DNA from: Liriodendron chinense
Lineage: Eukaryota; Streptophyta; Magnoliopsida; Magnoliales; Magnoliaceae
Direction of reading: 5' to 3'
Length of the DNA: 64,000 nucleotides
Assembly: GCA_003013855.2 (NCBI GenBank)
Contig: ML058433.1
Location: 7,315,966-7,379,965 of the forward strand
The translations under genes were made by a program, and so were the position numbers. Of the stretch, positions 22,824 through 34,698 are shown piece after piece. Numbering within the stretch: the stretch's first letter is position 1; each line of letters begins with the position of its first letter. The notes beneath the pieces are model-generated. The model was given only the letters and a program-made list of their open reading frames with translations, made no database searches and had not been told where the DNA came from.

Positions 22824-22962
22824 CCGACCGGTCACGACCGGTCGGACAGGGCTGGCCGACCGGTCATGACCGGTCGGACAAGGCTGGCCTTGCTCCAGGG
22901 AGTGCATCCGACCGGTCATGACCGGTCGGGCCTTCTTGGCCGACCGGTCTTGACCGGTCGGA
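22824..22962. repeat. Palindrome array in the 5' LTR of A
   Basis: Same four GACCGGTCNNGACCGGTC units as at 6730-6868, with the same 32/52/32-bp spacing. Confidence 0.85.
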
Positions 22963-23215
22963 CCCAGTTTTGCTTGTTTTTCTTCTTTCTTTTCTTCTCT
23001 CCTTCCTCTCTCTTTACTTTCTTCTTTCTTTGGTCCACCTTGGGCCTTCATCAAAGGCTCCAAATGGCCCCTTTTTGGTCTCTAATTGAGTGAAGTCCGC
23101 TCTCATCCCTACAATCACAAAACATGTATTTGATTAGTCTTTAAATCATGAAAATCTTGTATAATGAGTGATGAATTGGGGTTAGAATATGCACAATTAA
23201 GAGTTCAACAGTAGG

Positions 23216-24137
23216 ATCACTAGGATGAATTCAGTGTTTTGCAACATCTTGAGCAATATGAAGAAGATTTTTCAGATTTTTCTAAAAAATTCAAAACTCC
23301 ATTGGAAAACTTTGTTTCTATGCATTTAGGATGGTGTAAGTATAAGAAAAGGAGAGGCGAAGTGAGTGAAGTTGAATGTCTTGAACAATTTCGAAGATAC
23401 TAGTTTTATATGGGAATTCTCCTATGTTTAAGATTGATAGAAATTTTTGAACACTTTTACACCTAGTTCACTTTACATGATTCTCATGTTTTGAAGGGCT
23501 TATTAGATTTGTGGATTAGCTAAGTTTGGATTTGAGGTGTTGAGAAGCCAAGCCGGGGTACTTTGTCCATCCTTGTCCATGGAAAAATAACGAAAGATAC
23601 GGATTTCTAAAAATCCTATGTAATGCATGTATAAAAAGGAAAGGAATGATAAAAAATGGGAATGATTGAAAATATGGTGGAAAATTCTGAAAAGGGCTAC
23701 CTATTACCAACCGGGGGATGGTCTACCTGTAACCAAAGCTAGAAATGGGAAAGTAGTGTGAAAGCTGTCGGAAGGACGGTAAGGCAAATTCCTGTCAAAG
23801 GCTTGTTGTTGATTTATACACCTTGAATTTCATACCTTAGTTGATTTATGAAGAAGATAATCCCTAATCTCCATGAGATGAGCATTCACTAAGCACACTA
23901 GGTTAAATTGTTCAAATTCTTCTATTTATCTACAATCAGCGGGAAATCCATATGAGTACTTGTTATGTTCTTGAAAGTTTAATGTTTCAACCTCTATCAT
24001 TTAGTTTTTTCGATTTTTGTACTTGCATGTCTTGGAGTGTATAGAAGCATAGTTTCTGAAGGAGAATTGGGTTTTGGAGGAATGAATTGTTTTATGCATA
24101 TTTTGCTCGGGACTAGCAAAATGCTGGTTGGGGAGTA
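23216..24137 (+). other. 3' region and polypurine tract of element C
   Basis: Continuation of C beyond A. No ORF. It shares, in opposite orientation, the text of A's 3' region (7117-8030), including the GGTACTTTGTCCATCC stretch. It ends in the tract GCTGGTTGGGGAG (24123-24135) directly before the LTR start TGTTGAG at 24138. Confidence 0.8.
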
Positions 24138-25637
24138 TGTTGAGTGCTTAAATGTGTATATTCTAACCCCATTTCATCACTAACTATGCATGGTTTTCAA
24201 GCTTGAAGACTATTCTAATGCGTGGTTTTGTGATTACAGGAATGAGAGAAAAGTTCACTCGATCGATAACTAAAAGATTGCATTTAGGAGCCTTGGATGA
24301 AGACCCAAGGTGGGCAAAAGAAAGAAGAAAGTAAGGAGATCAAAGAGAGAAGAAAGAAAGAAGAAAAAGGAAGAAAACAAGGGTTTGACTTGTCTTGACC
24401 GGTCGGCCAGTATCAGGAATCACTCCAGCGTCTGCTGGAGGTTGCTGTACAACAGTCCAACCGGTCTTGATTGATCGGCCAAAGCCTGCCCCTCTCGCTT
24501 ATGCACGCTAGACACTCAACAGAAAGGTCCGACCGATCTAGACCGGTCGACCACTTGTAATTTTGTGGGATTTCTACAGCTTCCTCTTGAAGCTCCGATT
24601 TTTGTGCACAAGTGCGTAAGTAATACGCAAATCTGGAAGATTCTGAGGGGGTAGAGACTCTCCACTATAAAAGGGAACCTAGGGGTCGTAGCTAAGGTAT
24701 CCTAGAAGAGATTCATCACTGTGGGAGGCGGCGGAAGTCGAATTCGGAGTTTTACAACTCTTAGTTTGTCTTTCTAATTTTATGTTTTTAGTTGCTTTCA
24801 TGCTTCCTTGGATCGTAAACGGCTAAACCTCTTAGCTAGGGCTAAGAGGTGAAGCTTGTAGTGAATCTGAGATGCTTTAATTCGTTTTTTTTTTCAAGTT
24901 GGATTTATTGAAGAATAATGGTTTATAGAAGTTTGAATAAAGTTCTAAGTAGTTTTTCTTAATCTTATGATGGCTCATGGATTTTTGGAAGAATTGCTTT
25001 AGTTCTTAATTGTTTTGCATAATTCTAGACTTGTACGCTTTGAGGAATCGGATTCAATACGCCCTAGACTTGGATTCTATGTGGGAACTTCAACCAAAGT
25101 TCTACCTTTTTGTTTTAATTTCTGAATTATGTGTTGATTGTATATGTGATTTGAATGAAGTTCAAATCATGATCTAATTATGCTTTGTGACAGAGTTTAA
25201 TGATGATCATGATTGTGATCTTAATCTATTGGAACTAAGATTGACCTATGCAATTGAGTGTGCTCAAGTCCTAACTTGAATTGAGGGAATCATGTATATA
25301 ATCACACATATGACAGATTGTGTGTTACAACTGCTCTATCATCCGACTAGATAGGATTTGATTATGATTCTAGTTGTGTAATTGGGAAACCACAGCGAAT
25401 TATGCATCAAGGATTGCTACAAGTGGATCCTTGGACCCCTAGTGCTCTTTTATACTGATTACATTCACTTATAGTTTAAGAATTCTATCTACATTCAATT
25501 CTAGAAATTTGTTTGATTAGTTCTTAAATAGAGAATATTAGAAGTAATTTTGTGAATTCCTAACAAGTCCCTGAGAACTATCTCGGTCTCTACCGAATTA
25601 TTACTACATCACAACCCTACACTTGGGGAAGCGAACA
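24138..25637 (+). repeat. 3' LTR of element C
   Basis: 1500 bp from TGTTGAGTGC to GGGAAGCGAACA. Its ends match the LTRs of A read on the minus strand. The TATA box TATAAAA is at 24666-24672. Three degenerate GACCGGTC palindromes lie between 24387 and 24553. The U5 hairpin survives with a changed loop (CTCGGT-CTCT-ACCGAA from 25582). Confidence 0.88.
24666..24672 (+). promoter_or_regulatory. TATA box in the element C LTR
   Basis: TATAAAA followed by GGGAACC on the plus strand, in the same place as the boxes in the A-family LTRs. Confidence 0.6.
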
Positions 25638-27529
25638 TACACAAATTCCCATCATACTTGGCCGCCCTTTCCTAGCCACTTCAAATGCAATCATCAATTT
25701 TAGAAACGGGCTTGTGCAAATGTCTCTCAAAAATATGATACTTGAGCTGAATATTTTCGATTTATGCAAACAACCACGGGATGGAGATGATGAGGTCTAT
25801 GAAATAAATTTGATTCACTCATTCGTGGAAGATATATCCCTCTTGACATTTAGAGATATGTTTGGCCCACTCTTATGAGATTGATGATGACATGATACGA
25901 GAGATGGATGTCATTTTGGACTCTGTACCGGTACTTGATACTAACAGATGGAAGAACCCATTTAAGCCTTTGCCTTCAACTAAAAACAAGCCTCTTCCAT
26001 CTCGTATCAAGGCTCCGAAGCTCGACCTAAAACCCTTGCCTTCGGATCTCAAATTCGTATATTTTGGTCGAGATGAGACAAGTCCAGTGGTGATTTCTTT
26101 CCACTTGGATCAAGAACAAGATAGTAGGTTGATTACTACTCTAAAAGAGCATAAGAATGCCATCGGATGGTCAATTGCATATCTCAAAGGCATAGACCCC
26201 ATGATTTGTACTCATCGCATATATCTTAAGGAGACTACAAGGACATCTAGGCAACCACAAAGACACCTTAATCCAAACAGGAAGGAGGTGGTTAAGGCCG
26301 AGGTGTTGAAACTATTGGATGTGGGTATCATCTACCCGATAACCGATAGTCAATGGGTAAGTCCAACTCAAGTCATGCCTACGAAATCCGTAATAACCAT
26401 CGTAGCTAATGCCAACAATGAACTCGTGCCAACCAAATTCACTACCGGTTGGAGAATGTGCATTAACTCAAAAGCTAAACACTGTCACAAGGAAAGATCA
26501 CTTCCCTTTACCCTTTGTTGATCAAATCTTAGAATGGTTAGCGGGTCATTCCCACTTTTGCTTCCTTGATGGATATTCAAGGTACAACCAAATAGAGATC
26601 GCCCTAGGGGACCAAGAAAAGACAACATTCACATGTCCATTCGACACCTTTGCTTATCAAAGGATGCCGTTTGGACTGTGCAATGCCCCTGCCACTTTTC
26701 AGCGTTGCATGTTGAGTATCTTTTCAGATATGGTAGGGAAAATTCTTGAAGTCTTCATGGATGACTTCTCCGTATTTGGTTGCGACTTTGTTGAGTGCCT
26801 TGGGCACTTAAGAACTGTTTTGAAAAGGTGTGAAGAGAATAACCTAATACTGAATTGGGAGAAATGTCACTTTATGGTTCAAAAGGAAATAGTCATTGGT
26901 CACATTATCTCAGCCAAGGGAATCGAGGTGGACAAAACTAAAATTGATCTTATTTCTAACCTCCCACCACCCAAATGTGTACAAGAGGTGCGATCCTTCT
27001 TAGGACATGCCGAATTCTACAGGAGGTTCATTAAGGACTTTAGTACCCTCTCTCATCCTTTATGTAACCTCCTCCAAAAGGAAAACTCATTCGAGTGGAA
27101 TGAGGAATGTCAAAATACCTTTGTCAAACTTAAAGGTATGTTGACATGTGCTCGTATAATGCAACCACCTGATTGGAGCCTTCCTTTTGAGATCATGTGC
27201 GATGCTAGTGATTATGCTATTGGGGCAGTGTTAGGCCAGAGAAAAGAGAAGAAGTCATACGTTATCTACTTGAGAGTAGAACTCTAAACTCGGCTCAAGC
27301 AAATTACACCACTACGAAAAAGGAACTCTTAGCCGTAGTATTTGCTTTGGACAAGTTTAGGTCATACTTGATCGGATCCAAGATCATCATATTTACCGAT
27401 CATGCCGTACTTAAGTACCTTCTTTCTAAGAAGGATGCTAAGCCGCGCCTATTGCGATGGATCCTCGTACTCCAAGATTTTGACATAGAAATACGAGATA
27501 AAAAAGGGAGTGAAAAATGTAGTGGCTGA
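25638..27529 (+). mobile_element. Element D: Athila-like pol fragment, broken by C and E
   Basis: The C LTR ends exactly in the middle of a protease sequence here, and the LTR of E begins exactly inside the RNase H-integrase linker at 27530. D is therefore the oldest layer on this side. Its continuation left of C and right of E is not in the window. Confidence 0.85.
25640..27529 (+). pseudogene. Protease end, reverse transcriptase and RNase H of element D
   Basis: Homologous to 1500-3400 of element C and better preserved. I-L-G-R-P-F-L-A-T (protease end) is at about 25650-25680 and the acidic spacer runs to about 26080. RT starts at about 26090, with a frameshift near 26465 (between C-I-N and the V-T-R-K-D-H-F-P motif). 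The catalytic F-M-D-D box is at 26754-26765. RNase H (C-D-A-S-D-Y-A-I-G-A-V) is near 27195, with a frameshift near 27275. The reading ends at the G-S-E-K linker where element E inserted. No integrase is present in the window. Confidence 0.88.
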
Positions 27530-28293
27530 TATTCGTTCGCCTCAAGTGCAAGGCTGCGATGTAGTAATAAATCTTGGTAAGACCTAGGTCGATCCACAGG
27601 GAAAGAGGTAAACAATTCCAAGTACTCTAATAACTAGAATCTAAGAAGTTTAGGAGAATGGTTTTTCACATCAAATAGAAAATTTTGAAATTAAGAAGAA
27701 CTAGAGCATCAAGGATCCACTTGTAGTAGTTCAATACCAATCCATTCATCCAAGCACAACACAATTAGAATCAAAGTCCTATCTCTCATCTAATTGGAGG
27801 ATATAACATTCAAGCACAGACAGTCCCACTTCAATCCGGAAATCAGATTACTAATTCTAATGAAGCACATAGAACTTGAACTTGTAGTCTTCGGAGTAAC
27901 AGCCATGCCAAAAGACTATGGCCTGCTCAAGGGTTACTATGATTCGAATTCAAACAACCCAATCATGGTAATCTCAGAGAATTACAAGGAACTCATGTCC
28001 GGAGCACACAAACTCTCACAAAACTTCTAAAAAACCAAACTTTATTCAAACTAGAACTTGAAAATCCAAAATCGAAGTAAAGGGTACTTGAAGAAACGAA
28101 TTAAAACATTGAACAATCTACAAACTTCACCTCTTAGCTCTAGCTAAGAGGTTAGCTAAAAGAAAACATTAAAAACTAGAAACTAGAACTAGAAGAAGAA
28201 GAAAACTAGTTGTAGGAGGCTACGAAGACTCCTAGGTCTTGATCTCTTTGCTCCCCACGTTGCTAGATGAGATAGGAAGAGGCTGTAAGTGTC

Positions 28294-28301
28294 TTTTTAT
28301 A
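28294..28301 (-). promoter_or_regulatory. TATA box in the element E LTR
   Basis: TATAAAAA on the minus strand. Confidence 0.55.
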
Positions 28302-28407
28302 GCTTGGAGGCATCGCCGACTTGGAAGAAACGCGGAGATACGGAGTCCTCCCGCACTTAGGAAACCCAAAAATCGGATTTAGAAACTTGCTAGTTGCTGT
28401 TTGCATG

Positions 28408-28624
28408 TGGCCGACCAGTCTTGATCGGTCGGACTGGGTTGGACGACCGGTCGGACTTATCTGGGAAGGTGTCCAGCGTGCAGGATGAAGGGGGCAGGCT
28501 CTGGCCGACTGGTCTTGATCGGTCGGCCTCTTTGCATTGAGTTTCCAAAGAGGTAGCAAGGGGTGGCCGACCCGTCTAGACCGGTCGTGGCCCTCTTGGC
28601 CGACCGGTCATGACTGGTCGGACC
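28408..28624. repeat. Palindrome array in the LTR of E
   Basis: Degenerate GACCGGTCNNGACCGGTC units separated by unique spacers. Several arms carry C-to-T or G-to-A changes. Confidence 0.75.
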
Positions 28625-28870
28625 CAATATTTGCATAGTTTCTTCTTTCTTTTCTTCTCTCCTTCCTCTCTCATTGCTTTCTTCTTTCTTTGGCCCACCT
28701 TGGGTCTTCATTCAATGGCTCTAAGTGGACCCTTTTTGTCTCCAATTGGGTGAAGTCCGCTCTCATTCCTACAATCAAAAAACAGGCGTTAGATGGACCT
28801 TTTAAACATGCAAACCATGCATATAATGTGATGTAATGGGCTATGCAATATATAAATTGGAGGTTCAACA

Positions 28871-29992
28871 CACCCCCCAACCAGCTTTTTGCTAGTCCCG
28901 AGCAAAACATGCGTGAAACAAGTTCAAACCTCCAAAAACCAACTCTCCTTAAAAAACTATGTTTCTATCGATTCCAAGACATACAAGTGTAAAAATCAGA
29001 AAAATTAGGTGATAGAAGTTAAAACCTTAAACTCTCAAAACATAATAAGTGTTCATATGAAATTCCCGCTGATTGATTGATAAATAGAAGAACTTGAACG
29101 AATTCAACTTAGTGTGCATAGTGAATGTTCATCTCATGAGTTTCTGGGATTATCTTCTTCCTAGATCAACTAAACTATAGATCTCAAGGTGTATAGAGCA
29201 ACAACAAGCCTATGACAGGAATTTGTCTTACCGTCCTTCCGACGGCTTTCATACTATGCCCCATTTCCGGCTTTGGTTACGGGTGACCATCTCCCGATTG
29301 GTAATAGGTAGCCCTTTTTCAGAATTTTCCACCATTTTTCCATCATTCCCAATTTCATCCTTCCTTTTCCTTTTTCTTTTAAATTAGATAGGATTTTTAG
29401 AAATCCATATCTTTCGTTATTTTCCCATGGACAAGGATGGACAAAGTACCCCGGCTTGATTTCTCAACACCTTAAATCAAAGTCTAGCTAATCCACAAAT
29501 CACATAATCCTTTCAACCCATGAAAATCGTGTAATGTGAACTAGGTGTAAAAGTGTTCAAATTTTCTATCGATCATATAAATAGGGGAATCCAAATATAA
29601 AACCATTATATTAAGAGAAGTTCAAAGCTTGCAACATCACTCACTTCGTATCTCCTCTTCTTATACTCGTATCATCTCGAGTGCAAAGAAACAAAGTTTT
29701 TCACAAGAGTTTTGAATTTTAGAAAAATTGAAAATTTTCTACAGAATTGCTCGAAATGTCACAAAAGCTAGTAGATTCATCTAAGGAATCTCACCCCCCA
29801 ACCAAAATCTTACATTGTCCTCAATGTAACAAGATATGCAATAAGCATGACATGAGAGCAATGAAATAAAACAAATGAGAGTGAGAACGAGAGTACTTGG
29901 GGTAGCAAGTTGATTAATTCTAGCATCTTTCATTTTTCTTAATGAGACTTATTCAATCCCAATTACAGAAAAATAAATCCTAACCTACCTAC
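28871..29992 (-). other. 3' untranslated region of element E
   Basis: No ORF. PPT (GCTGGTTGGGGGG on the minus strand) touches the LTR. The second purine tract is at 29794-29803, with its hairpin ACATTG-AGGA-CAATGT at 29812-29827. Confidence 0.75.
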
Positions 29993-31730
29993 CTACCTTT
30001 GATTAGTCCGATCGACTACATGATCAAATTTGAACAGGATTTTCATGAATTTTAATAAATTTCTCATAAGGACCATCCAAAGTCCTGCTCGACAGTAAAC
30101 ATGTGTGCTTCTTATCATTAAAGTCCAATCGTATTGTGCACCACATGCATAAAAGGAGGAGATAAGAGCAGCAAAAAGATATCTCCTCAAATTCTGATTT
30201 GGGTTATGATTGATTAAAAATGGGTCCTCCCAATCGAAATTTCCAATGGGCTGAAGGACCCATGATGGTGGAGAGACATTTATCAAGTTTTCATTAGTTA
30301 AAGTTGTCTCCTCCACAATTTCAGAATTGTAGGGTGCTCCCACAAACAATGGTAAAGAGTGTAAATCAGTGGAATGGTGTTCTTCCGGCACCGACACCGT
30401 GTCTAACAAAATATCCGACTCTTTAATCATCTCATCATCAAGATCATAAGAGTGGGCCAAGCATTCCTCTAGCAAATCGAGATAGTCGGATGAAGGGTCC
30501 TCGTCCTCCCTTAATGATTAAAGAAATTCTATTTCAATGGTAAGGAATTCCTCCTCTATAGAGAGAAGGTCTTCTAAGGAAAATTTTCAGATTTAATGGT
30601 AAGCACATCATCTAATATTGGTTGATATTTTAAACTTTCAGATTGTGCCACCTCATCATCCAAAGGAAAAGAATTTTCAATCAAAGGGAGGTCTACCACA
30701 ATAGAATTTGGCATGTGTTGTTGGTGGAAGGACTCAAAAAGATCGACTTCGACCATCTCTCTAGCATGCATATCCTCTAGAGACTCATAATCATTTTGCC
30801 CCTTGGAAAAAGAAACCATAGGTTCATAAGCATCCACTGAACCCTCATTGTAAGTAACCCCACTATCGCTTTCAGATTTAATGGATTCCTCGGGTTCGTC
30901 AACTGTCATTGAAATCTCTTCATCATTAAGTTCAAAGTATCCAAAAGAGATTGTGGACTCACCATAATTGATGATGATATTGGGATCATCGATATCAATC
31001 TCTTCTAAAAGTCTATTCATTAAATCCGATGAAGGTGGGACTTGAGTAGCCCCATCGTCCTCATTAAAGGGGATTGATTCGATGCCCCCAATTTCGGGCT
31101 CAACGTCTTCACAAGATGGCGAGTAAGCTTGATTTGATTGTTCCTCTACATACTCTTTCTATATTTCCTCAAGTATTTGTGTATACATGTCATCACAAGA
31201 GGAAGACGTTTTAGGGTGATTGTTAATAACTACGATTGGTTCTTCCCTTGAACAAGGAGAATGGTGGTTTTCCCAATTAAGACCGTACGCATTGTAGGAT
31301 GAAGAGTTATATGATGGTTGATAGGCATATCCGTACAAGTGATCACGCATTGTCCTAACCGGTTGGCCACTATTCACCCGTTCCTTTTGTTGTTGCACAC
31401 CTCCTACAATAACTGGTGGAACACTCATGTTACTTTCAATCCAGTAATCACGTAATGTTTTCCCCGGATGATCATTATTCAATTTTGCTTCATTCGGTAT
31501 TCCCCCGTCGTCTTACGTTGTGTCTCAATATGTGTATTGTTTTCATTAATGTAATCACATCACGCATTGTCTTACGTGGGGGGGGGGGGGGGGGGGGTAG
31601 TGGAGGTTCTTTGAATCTCAGAAAAATACTCATGCTTGGAGGGATCCCGATCACAATGAGTTTGGGTCCCCCAATCCGACGTCTCATCCTCCAAAAGGTA
31701 CTTATACGCACCATTCGTCCAATCATACAT
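29993..31730 (-). pseudogene. Single ORF of element E (decayed copy of the A protein)
   Basis: Begins at ATG 31730 (M-Y-D-W) and ends at 29993 with the same V-V-D-R-T-N-Q-R tail as A. It is broken by a run of 20 G at 31578-31597, where sister copy I has six, by a stop near 31158, and by lesions near 30570 and 30500. K-T-x-R-D repeats, Y-G-Y-A-Y-Q-P-S-Y, the acidic centre and P-P-S-W-V-L-Q-P are all preserved, so the gene plan is the same as in A. Function unknown. Confidence 0.8.
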
Positions 31731-31970
31731 GATGAAATTTTAAGGAATTGAAAACTACCCTAATCTAGAAAAAAGAACAAAAATAAGGGAGATGGGGAGA
31801 TGTTACCTAATAGAGTGGGATCTATGTCAGTAGCAATGTCCTACAAAATCAAACAAAAAATTGTTAGTAATCTAGAAAGAAAAAAAAATCCTACTTATAG
31901 AAAAACTGAAAATCTTACCTAACTAAAACTACTCTATAGCTACTAGAACAATTAAAACCGTTTAACCTTT

Positions 31971-31987
31971 CCCTCGGCAACGGCGCA
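31971..31987 (-). other. Primer binding site of element E (tRNA-Asp, degenerate)
   Basis: Reverse complement of CCCTCGGCAACGGCGC, with two differences from the tRNA-Asp end. It lies about 8 nt from the LTR. Confidence 0.75.
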
Positions 31988-31994
31988 AAAAACT

Positions 31995-32469
31995 TATTCA
32001 CTCGCCTCAAGTGCAAGGCTGCGATGTAGTAATAAATCTCGGTAAGACCGAGGTCAATCCACAGGGAAAGAGGTAAACAATTCCAAGTACTCTAATAACT
32101 AGAATCAAGAAGTTTAGGAGAATGGTTTTTCACATCAAATAGAAAAATCTGAAATTAAGAAGAACTAGAGCATCAAGGATCCACTTGTAGTAGTTCAATA
32201 CCAATCCATTCATCCAAGCACAACACAATTAAAATCAAAGTTCTATCTCTCATCTAATTAGAGGATATAACATTCAAGCACAGACAGTCCCACTTCAATC
32301 CGGAAATCAGATTACTTGTTCTAATGAAGCACATAGAACTTGTACTTGTAGTCTTCGGAGTAACAGCCATGCCAAAAGACTATGGTCTGCTCAAGGGTTA
32401 CTACAATTCGAATTCAAACAACCCAATCATGGTAATCTCAAAGAATTGCAAGGAACTCATGTCCGGAGC
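31995..32469 (-). repeat. 5' LTR of element E, truncated by element F
   Basis: First 475 bp match 27530-28005. The match stops at 32469 after GTCCGGAGC, where the LTR of F begins. Confidence 0.85.
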
Positions 32470-33798
32470 TGTGGACCCTCGCCGTTCCGCGCTCCCACAC
32501 GACGATCTCGTCCCTTTCCCTTCGGGAAAAGAAGGAGAGGATGCATGAGTGCGAATCGCCGTTTGTGCCACTGTCTTGCCACGTTCTCGAGGGCTTTGTT
32601 TGGTTGTCGTGTTAAGCTGGATGTGTTTGAATGAGTTTATATAAGACCAGAGTCGCCACTAGCCAGTTACTTCGAATCTACAGTCGGCTAGACCCTATAG
32701 AAACGTTAGAGAAGGGGATCTGAAGATTCCTTCCTCTAAATGACTCCTTTTGATCTGCGGCCAGAGATTCGAGGTAAGGGATCACGGTTGTAGGGTGGGA
32801 AGAGGTTAACACTCCACACACTGCCCGTACCGAAGTACGGTCTCTACTTCACAGAATCGAACTATCACTTGAAAGTCTGTTTTAATCCTCGTATATTCTC
32901 ATAAATGACATGATGCATGAATGCAGGTCTGCACAGTAAGAGTTTCTAATGGGCAGGTTCCACTAACAGGCAAGCCCAGAGCATACGCTCGAACTGACAA
33001 GTGCTTTATGCGAGATGCATGCTGTGTGTTTGAATAATCAAAGTGCTTGCAGTGAAGCAGGGGGGTTGGAAGAAAAGTAAATGTTGCACTTATGCTAGAT
33101 GCAAATGAGATGATGCTGGAAAGGAACAGCTAGATGGACGGAGGTGTCGCAAGGGTTGGCTTCGAGTGGCTGGATCAAGACTTGGATGGCTTGGGAGACT
33201 TGGGCCAGTGGTCAGGCTGGGCTGGACCAGGGCTAGGCTCTCCTCACTCGGGCTCTCGTTGGTGGAAAAATGGGCTAAAGGGTGGAGAAGGAAACTCGGA
33301 ACGGACGGGCTCTCTCTGGGCTGGATTGTGTGTTGAAATGAGAAGGGGAGAGGAGTATTTATAGCAGAGGGCAGTGGCAGTTCTTGTAAATAAGTTTGGG
33401 CGGCCCCCTGTGGGCCGCCCGTACGGACGCTCCTCGATTTCCAGCGCGTTGTACGGTCATTTCTCGGGGCTGCTATTTTGACTCGGTGGGTTGACTCAGC
33501 GGGTCGACTTGGTGATTTGACTTGGCGGGTTGACTTGGTGTTTTAACTCAACGGGTTGACTCAGCGGGTTAACTCAGTGAGTTTGACTTTTTTAGGATTT
33601 TTTGACTGGTTTTTCTTATGGGGGGGCTTTTAGGCTGATTTTTAGGGGTGGGTTGAATGGGTTCAGGCTTGAGTTGGGCTATGGATTGGGGCTTACAAGA
33701 GTGAGTTTGGCTGAGTTTGGACTTGGGATTTGTGGGTATGGTCCTCCATTCATCCAGCTATCTCTACCAACAGTGTAGCCGAAGATGGGGTGTCTACA
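32470..33798 (-). repeat. 3' LTR of element F
   Basis: Proposed 1329 bp, TGTGGA...TCTACA. The left edge is set by the break in E. The right edge is set by the PPT-like GAGGGGCATC on the minus strand, similar to B. TATAAATA box at 33356-33363. Positions 33470-33590 hold repeats of GACTCAGCGGGTTGACTTGG type. The second LTR is not in the window, so the right edge is inferred. Confidence 0.7.
33356..33363 (-). promoter_or_regulatory. TATA box in the element F LTR
   Basis: TATAAATA on the minus strand. Confidence 0.55.
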
Positions 33799-34693
33799 GA
33801 TGCCCCTCTTTGGCAGAGGTTGCGTGCAACCGAATGCCAAAGCGAGTGGACACCCCACTTCTGACCCGGTCATTCATAGATCATGGTCTAAATCTTTGCT
33901 TGCCTTTGCATCTGTGCCAGTTGATCGTCTGGAAATCGATCACTCGCACATACCGCGGAAGTTTGGAGAAAACATTGCGATTATCCCTGCAGTTTGCTGC
34001 AACCTGGGTACCCAATCGCAACCCTTCCATTCCCGATCTATACTAACATCGAAAAGATACAGCAGAGCCTCTGCGTCGCTAGTCTTACGAGGTTACTGAC
34101 CTTGTGATTGATTGTATGTTCGATGTTTTTCCCGGATCACTCCAGAAGTACTTGTTTCACTTGACTGTCAAAGTGGTTAGATGCCCTGCGTCAGATAGTC
34201 TTACGGGATTCTACTACAGCCGACTTGGACTCAGTCAAGGTACTACAGGCATCCACACCTAGGTATGTGCGGGTGGACTCTTTCCACCCGATCTGTTGGT
34301 TTCGATGCTTGGTTTGCAATTCATTCTTTCCTCGATTGTGGTCTGGAATCTTTGTTGTCCTTTGTATCTGAGTCAGATGATTGTTTGAAAATTGATAACT
34401 TGCACATACCGCGGGAGTTTGGAGAAAACGTTGTGATTGTCCCTGCATGCACTGCAACCTGGGTACCCAATCGCAACCCTTCCATTCCCGATCAGTACTA
34501 AAATCGGAAAGGTACAGCAGAGCCTCTGCGTCGCTAGTCTTACGAGGATACTGACCCTGAGACTGATTGTGATGTTTAATGTTTTCCTGGATCACTCCAG
34601 GAGTACTTGTTTCGCTTGATTGTCAAAGTGGTTAGATGCCCTGCGTCAGATAGTCTTACGGGATTCTACTATGCCGACTTGGACTCAGTCAAG
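33799..34693 (-). other. 3' region of element F next to the LTR, with 455-bp tandem duplication
   Basis: PPT at 33799-33815. Then two copies of a 455-bp unit (for example AGCAGAGCCT at 34061 and 34516; ATGCCCTGCG at 34181 and 34636). A third, partial copy continues at 37445 beyond the solo LTR G. No protein-coding signal. Confidence 0.75.
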
Positions 34694-34698
34694 GTACT

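Larger units (their letters stand above)
5012..23210 (-). mobile_element. Element A: non-autonomous Athila-like LTR element with one ORF, host of element B
   Basis: LTRs at 5012-7116 and 21109-23210 (2105 and 2102 bp) begin and end TGTT...AACA. They are flanked by the perfect target duplication GTAGG (5007-5011, 23211-23215). A PBS adjoins the right LTR and a polypurine tract adjoins the left LTR, so it reads on the minus strand. Without the nested element B it is about 7.2 kb, with about 3 kb of internal DNA carrying one 539-aa ORF and no protease, RT or integrase. By eye the LTRs differ at roughly 2% of sites, more than those of B, in agreement with the nesting order. Confidence 0.93.
21109..23210 (-). 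repeat. 5' LTR of element A
   Basis: 2102 bp, pair of 5012-7116. U5 hairpin at 21150-21164, TATA box at 22037-22043, palindrome array at 22824-22962. Confidence 0.93.
1..25637 (+). mobile_element. Element C: Athila-like Ty3/gypsy retrotransposon, 5'-truncated by window, host of element A
   Basis: On the + strand I read, in order: gag end with zinc knuckle, protease, reverse transcriptase, RNase H and integrase (1-4791), a non-coding 3' region, and a 3' LTR at 24138-25637. The element is split between 5011 and 23216 by element A. The 5-bp repeat GTAGG at 5007-5011 and 23211-23215 shows that both sides were one sequence. The 5' LTR lies outside the window. The lineage is inferred from the protease-RT style and from LTR ends shared with relatives whose PBS matches tRNA-Asp. 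Confidence 0.85.
27530..28870 (-). repeat. 3' LTR of element E
   Basis: 1341 bp. U5 hairpin degenerate near 27573, TATA box TATAAAAA at 28294-28301 on the minus strand, palindrome units between 28408 and 28624. Confidence 0.85.
27530..32469 (-). mobile_element. Element E: A-family single-ORF LTR element, 5' LTR cut by F
   Basis: 3' LTR 27530-28870, PPT at 28871-28885, degenerate ORF 31730-29993, PBS at 31971-31987, and only the first 475 bp of the 5' LTR (31995-32469), after which F begins. It is inserted in D pol. Its TSD cannot be verified because the right end is lost; the left flank is GCTGA. LTR ends are TATTC on the plus strand, not the TGTTC of A, so it is a sub-family. Confidence 0.85.

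Noticed and set aside
30993..31060. Intact product from the E ORF
   Set aside because: Stops and the G-run shift break it in several places.
32646..32660. AGAGTCGCCAC as the PBS (tRNA-Arg) of element F, placing an LTR edge at about 32660
   Set aside because: No TG start follows, and the break in the E LTR puts the edge at 32470. The motif therefore lies inside the LTR; similar text is familiar inside Tat/Ogre LTRs.
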